A stretch of DNA of 64,000 bases from Scortum barcoo. Lineage: Eukaryota > Chordata > Actinopteri > Centrarchiformes > Terapontidae. The notes under the pieces are model-generated. The model was not told the origin of the DNA. It did no database searches and saw only the letters and a list, made by a program, of their open reading frames with translations. Position 1 is the stretch's first letter, and every line of letters begins with the position of its first letter. The position numbers and the translations under genes are program-made. Below, in pieces: positions 57,501 through 64,000 of the stretch. The stretch spans positions 23,000,303 through 23,064,302 of the forward strand of contig CM041534.1 of assembly GCA_023238725.1 (NCBI GenBank), read 5' to 3'.

Positions 57501-60500
57501 TGACTCTATGACGAGTTCAGAGTACGCTAACACTGCCAAATTAAACGAAAATATAAAACATATTCTGCATTTCGTTCATGCAGCGTATTTGTTGAACAGA
57601 AGAGCAGCGAGCGAGGCCAAGAAAGGCGAAAAGAAAAACTGAGCAACATCCTCAGAATATTAATGAGAAAAAATAATTAATCAATCATTTAATAACTTTA
57701 AAGTTGAGAATCAACAGGTTTAAAGTGCTGATAAAATAGATTAAATGTATATGGGGGAAATAAAAAGACGTATATTTCTTGTTTTTCCAGACTTCGTGTT
57801 AACAGTAAAAAACAGACACCACTTTTCACCACCGTGGAGGAAATGAGCCCATCTATCCTTCCTCTGTCACGCTGCTCAGCCCGGGCTCATTCTGGTCTCG
57901 GCGATCTCGCTGCCAAAGCTTGAAAGCCGCCACAAACCCGGGCATTGTGGGGTTCAGATCCAGAGAGAGGATCGCCAACTGAGCTAGCCTAGCGGACACG
58001 AGTGAATGGTGCGATGGGGACAAGGGGAAAGAGGAGGAGGAGGAGGAAGAGCCGCACAGAGGAGGACATTTTATCGCTCGGTGTGATTTGAATAGCAATC
58101 GGCTAATGGCTAAAGCAGCTTGCAGGTGTAAGAGACCCAGAAAAAGGCGCGTAAAGAGAAGAAGGTTTGAAGGAGGGGGAAAAAAATAAAATAAAATAAA
58201 AGACGGGTGGTGTGACCAAAGAGGACGAAGTGTTCCAGAGCCGCTGTGACCCACTTTGATTCAGCCATTGGCAGCGGGCGGCTAATTGATCACATAACGA
58301 GCAGGCAGACACACAGGACACCTTTCAAACCGAGAAGCACAATGAAGACATTTACCTCATTTTAGGCTGGAATTAATTGATTAATCCGACAATCACTTTC
58401 GTCATTAACCCATTAATTGTCTAATAAAATGAGATAAAACTGGTGGAAACGACCCTAAAAATATCCCAGAACTCAAAGTGACATCTTCAGATTGATTATT
58501 TCGTCCAATTAAAACCCTAAAACACAGATATGTTCAATATACAATCATAAAAATCGATTTATCGATTGATCGATTTATCATTAAATCGACTGATTGTTTT
58601 AGTTCAAACAGAAGAGATGATCATTTTGTCAAACCTCCAATAACTATATCCCATTTCCCTACAAATATTCATTGATGTGTTGCATTTCAGCTCACCAATT
58701 AATTATCATTTTCACTATTGATCAATCAATGAATTCTTTGGTTCATAAAATGTAAGAAAAAAAATGCCCTGCCCCAATTTCTTAAAGCTAAAGTTGACAC
58801 ATCCAAATGGCATGTTTTGACCAACTAATAATCAAAAACCCAAATATATTCAGTTTAATATGATAGAAGATGATTAGCTAAGTTACTTTCAGCAAGATTA
58901 ATTCTACTGATCAACGTTTCCCGTGATCTAAAAGGGTCCAAGTCTGATGAAATTACAACAAAATGTCATAAATACACTGAAATACACACAAACCCTTCAA
59001 AGATCACATCCTTCAAACGTTGATAACGCCTCTTGTCGAGGACTCGTGACATGCTGGTGAGTGAAAACAGAACTGAGCCGCTCTGACGAAATCCAACTTT
59101 CAAAAACAAAGGTATAACTTGAGCACGCATATCCAATAAAACACACGTGTACCGGGTTACACAGGCTGCAGGCTGATCTGCGCTGGAAACCCACATGCTT
59201 TTGTTTGACTGCTTATTTTACGCTCTCACTGCTTTCAAACAACACTCACATATGTTTAAACACAAACTTTAACACTTATTTTGTGATAGAAATGTTAAAA
59301 ACTGCAGAGGTATTTCCACTGTTTGCTCTCTTCTTCATCGGCTGATCACAACATCGATACTTCAGCTGCCAAACACATGCTCACAATTTGAAAACAGACT
59401 ATTTAGCCAATCAGAAATCAGTCCAGGAGGGTGTGTCCCGTAAAAAAAATTATCCCAAAGACTAATTTTGGACACGCCGTTTTCCTGGATCATATAAAAA
59501 TACCAGTATTTACAGTAGTCTGAGGTTTACTGAAACACTTCTCCTTCCTTGTTCTGAGGCTTTATAAAACATTTACGCGAGGCGACGTGACAACACAGAT
59601 CCAGCCGAGCAATATAAATAATGTACAAACAGGTGTCAGAGATTTTCACCCGCAGGGGTCAGAAACATCGCTTCCTCTTTTAGCTTCCCCGAAGTGATGC
59701 GCTTTACTCTGCGAATGCCCATTTCACACTTTGACTGGATGTAATCATTTTAAGGAGTGTGTATTATCCACATGTGCATAAAACAACATGTATTAAAGCT
59801 GAGACAGGTCTCAAAGAGCAGGATTTCCTTTTAAACAAGGTTTGTTTTAGTATTTTAGGCTTATTTTCAGAAAAAAAGAAAGTTTAGTTTCAGTTATGAT
59901 GGAAACTTCACCTCCAGACTATCATGGTTCTCAGGTGTAGCTTCACCTCACGATGTGGACATGATGATGTAATTTTGCACTTCTTATTTTGTTGCAATTA
60001 TTGTGTACTTACAGTATGAAGCTTTGCAGATATTGAACATTTTAATCTGCTTTTCTGCACCTCCATAACTGCGACTTTTATACTGAAAATGCACGGATCA
60101 GTAGAGCGGCTGTAACGTGGAGCATGAACTGTTTTGTCCATTACTAATCCCAATAAAGTTAAGTCAAACAGTGATGACAAAAAAAGAGACAGGCAGCTTA
60201 ACTTTGTGAAACTCTATGAATGGAAAGTGAGAATAAAAAAAAGAAAAACTTGGACTGCAGATGTTTGGAAGATGGAAACAAGATGGTCCGTCTGTTCTGC
60301 AGCGAAGCTCAGTTTTCTATCACGGCACATCTCAAGACGACAGTTAAAGCCTCGACGCGTAAAATACCACTCCAGAAATATCAAAACAAGCTCCCTGCAG
60401 TTTATAACAGATCTCTGGATGGCTGCCACGAGGAACATCGGACCCGTGAACAGACAGACGACCAACATTTCTAACATACCAGAAAAGCTCGACTGTCGAT

Positions 60501-61600
60501 TAATCACACGTCGAAGTGAACATATAACAACAAATAATGTGGTCTGATACTAAAATAAGTCAGGGGGCGACCAAATGAAGCCAAAATCTGCAGAGTCTGT
60601 CACAATACTGCAGCAAACAAGTGGTATTATGTAAAATTTCTTTAAATTGAAGCTAATAAACAGCTGAGTTTGATGCATTTTTCCTCATTTGTTTTCTTTA
60701 AATGTCATTTTATATAATTAAAACTTGGCAGAAAACTAATCTGAAGGCAACAGTATTTGAACCACATGGGAGCTATTAAGGAACATCATCCAACTAATAG
60801 AGAAGTTTAATGTCTTTAACCTGTTAATTATCATATATCAATTCATAATTTACTGCCATATAAATTACCTTTTATTCATTTGTTCGTCTCTTCGTCCATC
60901 AGTCTGAACATCTTAGTTTTCTGCTCTTTGTTTTTGCTGTAATATATCATGTTGTATCCATGTTATGCATTTTTTATTTGTTGCACCGAGGCCAAAAACA
61001 TCCCGTTTTTTATCTTTACTCTTTACGTGTTCGTCTGTGAATTCATGTGATCGGTTCTTGTTGTCTCCAGTCTGAAACATATTGGACTTTACTGGGTCTG
61101 ATCAGGTTAGCTCTCAGCTGGTTTTTATGAAACAGATGCCGGGTCAGTTTGTTTGGCCCGTTTTTCGGCCTGGCATTTCACAACAAGCCCCCCCCCTCCT
61201 CCTCTCTCCCTCTCTTCACGGTGATGGTGGACATTCCTCGCTCGGCTGCAAAACCTGAAGGATTTTCAGACGGTCGATCGACATCTCGAGGAAACGAGCC
61301 GGTCGGATGGCTGCTGGATGTTGTTTCTCTCTGTGCCGTGGTGTTTTTTTCTGCGGCTGGTTAGCATTCATGAGCTATCTGACCACATGAGAACAAAGAG
61401 CTTTCTTAAGGCCACATCCTCAACCCCGCTGTCGCAGCAGAGCGGCGTCGTGAAAAACTAACTGTATTTTTAGCAACGCAAATGACAAGGCAGAGCGGAG
61501 ACGATGTCAGCGAGCATCAGCAGTGACGCGTAGATACGACAAAGATTTACTCACCTGGGCGTAGTCTCTCTCCACAGCTGCCCTCTTTTGGCTGAAAGTC
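38930..61600 (-). CDS. fchsd2: FCH and double SH3 domains protein 2 (nervous wreck family), N-terminus off the window
   Basis: Eighteen minus-strand exons: 61600-61555, 54705-54629, 53917-53773, 53566-53433, 51358-51304, 51200-51072, 50992-50870, 49476-49381, 45911-45795, 44466-44368, 42950-42798, 42659-42525, 41932-41849, 41204-41021, 40935-40709, 39744-39534, 39414-39350, 39013-38930 (stop TGA). All borders are GT/AG and all phases agree, giving about 720 residues. By comparison with the human protein, roughly the first 40 residues lie right of position 64000. FCHSD2 is an F-BAR adaptor that recruits N-WASP/Arp2/3 actin assembly to clathrin-coated pits and affects receptor endocytosis and stereocilia. 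Order seen: F-BAR coiled coils, linker, SH3-1, SH3-2, Pro-rich tail ending EEVEITLV, which matches human DVEITLV and looks like a PDZ-binding end. No frame breaks were found. Confidence 0.95.
40709..40935 (-). CDS. fchsd2: fchsd2 exon encoding the second SH3 domain
   Basis: Encodes a full SH3 fold: AKALYDYAGQTDDELSFPEG, IIRILSRE, DDGFWEGEFNGVVGVFPAVL and VEDL. The ALYDY, DDELSF, W and FPxxLV hallmarks are intact. In human FCHSD2 this domain binds intersectin and directs the protein to clathrin pits. It starts with two bases completing a Val codon and ends in phase 0 before GTTTG. Confidence 0.95.
41021..42659 (-). CDS. fchsd2: fchsd2 exons encoding the first SH3 domain and linker
   Basis: Exon 42659-42525 encodes an acidic Ser-rich linker and TLKNYPLTCKVLYSYK. 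Exon 41932-41849 gives ASQPDELTIEEQEILEVIDD then GDMEDWVK. Exon 41204-41021 gives ARNRSGQVGYVPEKYLQL and the conserved SSNSLLSMLQALAALDARSH. The SH3 is complete (YSYKASQPDELT, DWVKA, GYVPEKYL) and is split by two phase-0 introns. Confidence 0.95.
42798..61600 (-). CDS. fchsd2: fchsd2 exons encoding the F-BAR domain and following coiled coil
   Basis: Eleven exons from 61600-61555 (TFSQKRAAVERDYAQ) to 42950-42798 (KVKAEARLDLLREAGVAVE). Strong anchors are ALQKLANQYLKREWP, AYLEGTIQVTQSRIS, YQEAETMAQAVREKAELDA, KRSECNSKATHARNDYLLTL, EEHSLDKEARKWASRVAREY and KSAMNQVMEELENERW, all close to human FCHSD2. F-BAR dimers bind curved membranes through basic faces. The first 40 or so residues, including the initiator Met, were not found left of 64000. 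Confidence 0.93.
44329..44367. repeat. (CA)n microsatellite touching an fchsd2 splice donor
   Basis: Thirty-nine bases of perfect CA. On the minus strand the first GT unit (44367-44366) is the splice donor of the exon ending at 44368 (GGCAGAG|GTGTGTG). Confidence 0.95.
46665..46715. repeat. TG-rich compound microsatellite
   Basis: Interrupted runs of TGTGTG separated by TTATG and TTGTG units, within an fchsd2 intron just left of a GC-rich block. Confidence 0.85.
46720..47160. other. GC-rich island in an fchsd2 intron
   Basis: About 430 bp markedly richer in G and C than the surrounding intron, with CpGs, a G9-type purine tract (A9 followed by G7 near 47032-47047), and a segment around 46930-47010 of ordinary composition. 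Open frames here are on both strands and have no recognisable domain. It could be an alternative promoter, an enhancer or a conserved non-coding element; sequence alone does not decide. Confidence 0.35.
51405..53432 (-). other. fchsd2 intron
   Basis: AT-rich, with short TG runs near 52551-52572 and one copy of the AATCGATT-type interspersed repeat at 53130-53350. No exon is supported. Confidence 0.45.
53130..53350 (+). repeat. Interspersed repeat, copy with AATAATCGATTCATC end
   Basis: Contains CAGTCTGTAAAACATCAG, CACGTGTTTTGTCCAAAGCC, AAAAGATATTCAGC, AACAAATCTTCACATACAAG and GAGCTGGAACCATCAAAAG, matching in order the copies at 19930 and 55655. Confidence 0.65.
54134..54212 (+). mobile_element. 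3' end fragment of an L2-like LINE
   Basis: CTGCTTTAACAAGTGAATTT, then CCCCCGAGGTGCG and ATTAATAAAGTTTTATCTTT. It is the same 3' signature as the LINE ending at 33941 and the fragment at 56755-56822. Everything 5' of this tail is missing or unrecognisable. Confidence 0.7.
54213..54320 (-). mobile_element. Second LINE 3' end, opposite orientation, abutting the first
   Basis: On the minus strand it ends TTTACGG-like sequence in the form GCTGTTGCGCCGTAAATTTC, CCCGCTGTGGGACTAAAAAA, GGAATCTGAATCT. This is a typical fish LINE tail with a short repeated terminus. It meets the plus-strand fragment tail to tail. Confidence 0.6.
54509..54592. repeat. (AT)n microsatellite passing into ACATAT repeats
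   Basis: Nearly 40 bp of perfect AT, followed by CATACATATACACACACAT-type repeats. Confidence 0.95.
55655..55930 (+). repeat. Interspersed repeat, best-preserved copy with ATCGATTAATCGGTC end
   Basis: CAATCGATTAATCGGTCAAT, TTAATTAATCGATAGG, CAACTGTCTCGTTTTGTCCA, CAATCTAAAGATATTAAG, TTTACTGTCACAGGGAAC and GAAAATATTCACATTTAAGA. It serves as the reference for the diverged copies in the window. Confidence 0.7.
56755..56822 (+). mobile_element. 3' end fragment of an L2-like LINE
   Basis: CTTGCTGCTTTAACAAGTGA, then ATTTCCCCCCATGTGGG and ATTAATAAAGTTTTATCTTA. The same tail occurs at 54134 and, more diverged, at 33890-33941. Confidence 0.75.
57840..58330. other. GC-richer non-coding block in the fchsd2 intron
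   Basis: Composition differs from flanking repeats. It includes a purine tract (GAGGAGGAGGAGGAAGAG, 58031-58050) and motifs such as GATTTGAATAGCAATCGG and GGCTAATGGCTAAAGCAG. No exon signals link it to fchsd2. A conserved enhancer-like element is a guess. Confidence 0.25.
58370..58600 (+). repeat. Interspersed repeat, diverged AATCGATT-type copy
   Basis: ATTGATTAATCCGACAATCA, AAAGTGACATCTTCAGATTG, CAATTAAAACCCTAAAACAC and the palindromic AATCGATTTATCGATTGATC region identify it as a diverged member. A further copy follows at 58690-58880. Confidence 0.5.
58690..58880 (+). repeat. Interspersed repeat, second adjacent AATCGATT-type copy
   Basis: CACTATTGATCAATCAATGA, TTGGTTCATAAAATGTAAG, CAAATGGCATGTTTTGACC and AACCCAAATATATTCAG follow the family order. 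Confidence 0.5.
61140..61440. other. GC-richer non-coding block close to the first in-window fchsd2 exon
   Basis: Includes a C9 run near 61188-61197 followed by CTCCTCC repeats, and GATGGTGGACATTCCTCGCT. An open frame at 61149-61364 has no recognisable domain. It is unexplained; a regulatory element is possible. Confidence 0.25.
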
Positions 61601-64000
61601 CTAAAGTGGAGAAGAAGAAGAAGAGTGGAAGTGAATGACACCCTCTTAAAAACATAATTAAAGATGGAGCAATATATGACATAAAAATACAGCTATAATT
61701 CAGCCATTATAACAAAAAACAACAAGATAAACTGTGTGACACTAGGTGGAGTAATCTTACAGTCACATAGGTTTGACCTGACCTTCAAATACCAGGCCCA
61801 TTTCCTTTTAACATGGACCGCTCTATTGCATTGTGGTTTCACATGTTTGTCTTTTTTTTCTTACGCATCAATGGATGTGTTAGGTTTACCATCCTCTACT
61901 TATCTAATTTTTCTATTAAAGCTTCTCTGTGATATCTGAAGAAATCTTATATTCAAAACTAAATGGACTTGAAAGGCTTTTAACTCTGAAAAACACCCAG
62001 TAAGTTCATCTAAAAACCTTTATCAGGTTTTGCATATCTTAAATACTACTGTACTCCACTGATTTGCTTTATCTATATAGTCATTTTTGCGTGATCCAAA
62101 GTAGAGTGTAGTAGGTGTAGTTTAAAGTGAATCGATCCTGAATCTGTTCACTTAGCCAAACAATTTGATAAAAACCTTTGACATTTAAGAGAAAACATAA
62201 CTTTGTCAGAGAGGATTTTGTCTTGAGATATGAAATGGTTAATGTTTTAAAAGGCAGAGTTAGGGTTAATATTTCATCTTCACCACCTTGGAAAAAGTAC
62301 ATTTTCATACTTGCACATGCGTCATCACAGTGAAATATGCATTTAAAAGCGTTTTAAAAACATATGTGAATGCTGTATTTTTAGTATTTCACTGCAGATC
62401 TGTAGGTGAACAAACTCCGACCAGTAAAACCATCACAGATTTGAATCACTCCTCTTTTGAGAGCACAGCGGCGTGTTTCTGCCCCCATAAACACAGCTTC
62501 CTCTGCCAAACACAACATGGTTGCGGTCCTGATGTTTGTTAGAGTCCAACACCGTCAGGTGGTCTGCGCCACCCAACATCCAGCTCCCGCAGGAAATATG
62601 GACCGTTGTGCAACCGGAGCACTTGTGAAATGTCGCTTCGCTGCATCTCTGAAAGCCTCAGAAATCAGAAGCAGTAACGCTCAAATTGTTTAACGGAGAC
62701 TTTAAAAAGTTTCTGCAGTTCATTTAGTTTGGACCAATAGAGAGATCTGATTTTATAAACAAACTGAGAAAAATCAAACCGACTGTCAGCAGGTTGACTT
62801 CTAATGTTAAAATGTATTTATTTATCTGTATACTTATGTTTTCTATAGTCACAAAGAGCTCACGAGGAAATAACAGATTATTAGATTGATTATTAGAAAT
62901 GACTGACAAAAAATCGGAAGCAGAAGGTACAATACTTTCATTTTATTTTTAAGTGCGCATAAGTAAAGATAATGTGGTAGCACATCAATCACAGGTCCTT
63001 TCAGATGGATTTCATGTTCTTAAAGTCCTCATAAGTACTGAGGATTAATATATTTATTCATTATTACTTCATTAGTAAATGATTTAATTGTTGTTTGCTC
63101 ATCCTGTTTAAGGGATAGTTTTGAAAATGACAAAAATTAACAAATAACCGACTGCAAATCGACGGCAAGTTATGAATGATGACAAGCCGGTAGAGAATAA
63201 AAAATGTCATCTTGTACAGAGATATTACGTCAAACCATTTTGAATACACTAAGTACAAAGAGTAAATTACAAGTACGATGTACGATGACCTGTTGCCACG
63301 GTGACAAATGGTCTATACTGCTCGATTATAAGATGGTTTTCTTACTGTAAAATAATCCTGTTTGCTTACAGGCCATAAACAAACCGAGTTCACTCAGATG
63401 TGGATCACCCTTGAACCGGTTATTTGGTCCACATCAAAGGTCGACTGACAAATTTCACACCAGCCAAAATAAAAAGCACTAAACAGGAAATGACTAAACT
63501 GAACACACCCTTTATATGTTTATCCGGCTCTGCGCGGACTTTCACGTTATCCTGAGTATTTATAATTTGTTCTCATTCACTTCCATCACAACACTTTTCT
63601 CCATCCTCTCCTCTGACGCCTTTTTCTTCCTGCGTTGCTCAACATGGATATTTCTAATGATTCGTGCTTTTAAATGCATCTGTGGAGAAATCTACTGCAG
63701 AAGTTGTGTATTTTTTGTCATATTTACTTAAGCTACTGTAATAGAGGGACTTCATGTTCAGAGGATGTTGATGCTGAACAGTGAGCTTGTAGAGACGCAC
63801 TTTTTGACTTGCCAAAATAAAAGCTTTTAAACAGCTGAAAATGTTTGGCTGGTTTCAACAAACACAAATAAAAAGAAAGTGCTGAGAAATTCAAGGTATC
63901 TCTGTAAATATTATTTTTATACTGGTGTTTAACAGGAAATGTACACAAAAGAAAAGAAGAGAGGAGGTCAGTGCTCTGGGAGAATCTCGACTGCTGCAAA
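61601..64000 (-). other. fchsd2 intron running off the right edge
   Basis: The N-terminal residues expected before TFSQK (ending with an ECDLLEDM-type sequence in human) were searched for by eye on the minus strand and not found, so the next exon lies right of 64000. A less AT-rich stretch at 62440-62690 is noted without a call. Confidence 0.5.

Larger units (their letters stand above)
54706..61554 (-). other. Large fchsd2 intron (6.8 kb)
   Basis: It separates the exon ending ERDYAQ from the exon beginning ALQKLANQYL. It contains at least three AATCGATT-type repeats, one LINE tail, and GC-richer stretches at 57840-58330 and 61140-61440. No further exon of fchsd2 is missing here, because phases and protein sequence join directly. 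Confidence 0.6.

Overview
The window looks like a piece of a ray-finned fish (probably percomorph teleost) chromosome. It has compact vertebrate-type split genes with GT/AG introns, AT-rich introns full of short interspersed repeats and microsatellites, and proteins whose closest remembered relatives are vertebrate AQP11, RSF1 and FCHSD2. No prokaryotic, organellar or viral gene organisation is visible. All identifications come from reading the translations and matching them to remembered family sequences; no search was run.

Layout, left to right. (1) About 1,000-3,430, minus strand: the first exons of a GDPD4/GDPD5-type glycerophosphodiester phosphodiesterase, running off the left edge. (2) About 6,850-12,320, plus strand: a complete three-exon aquaporin-11 gene of 271 codons. 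Its first intron starts with a roughly 1 kb mosaic array of 7- and 8-bp units. (3) 12.3-15.3 kb: a gap between the convergent ends of aqp11 and rsf1, much of it a decayed minisatellite of about 21 bp. (4) About 15,285-32,450, minus strand: a complete 16-exon rsf1 gene for the histone-binding subunit of the RSF chromatin remodeller. All splice phases agree except for one single-base frame break in exon 13. (5) 32.5-36.0 kb: a mobile-element-rich gap holding a 5'-truncated LINE between two nearly identical 164-bp direct repeats, followed by two elements that both begin CAGTGGTGGA. (6) About 36,010-64,000, minus strand: eighteen 3' exons of fchsd2 (F-BAR plus two SH3 domains), with the N-terminal exon or exons beyond the right edge.

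The genes do not form a pathway: a lipid phosphodiesterase, an intracellular water/solute channel, a chromatin factor and a membrane-curvature/actin adaptor. They are linked by position. GDPD4, AQP11 and RSF1 are also neighbours on human 11q, and FCHSD2 lies on the same human arm but further away.

I found no new gene system. The observations most worth checking are the 164-bp duplication around the LINE, the frame break in an A6 run of rsf1 exon 13, the 7/8-mer array next to the aqp11 splice donor, a splice donor of fchsd2 that is the first unit of a (GT)n microsatellite, an inverted pair of repeats in the rsf1 3'UTR, and two loci carrying the same minisatellite family in opposite orientation.
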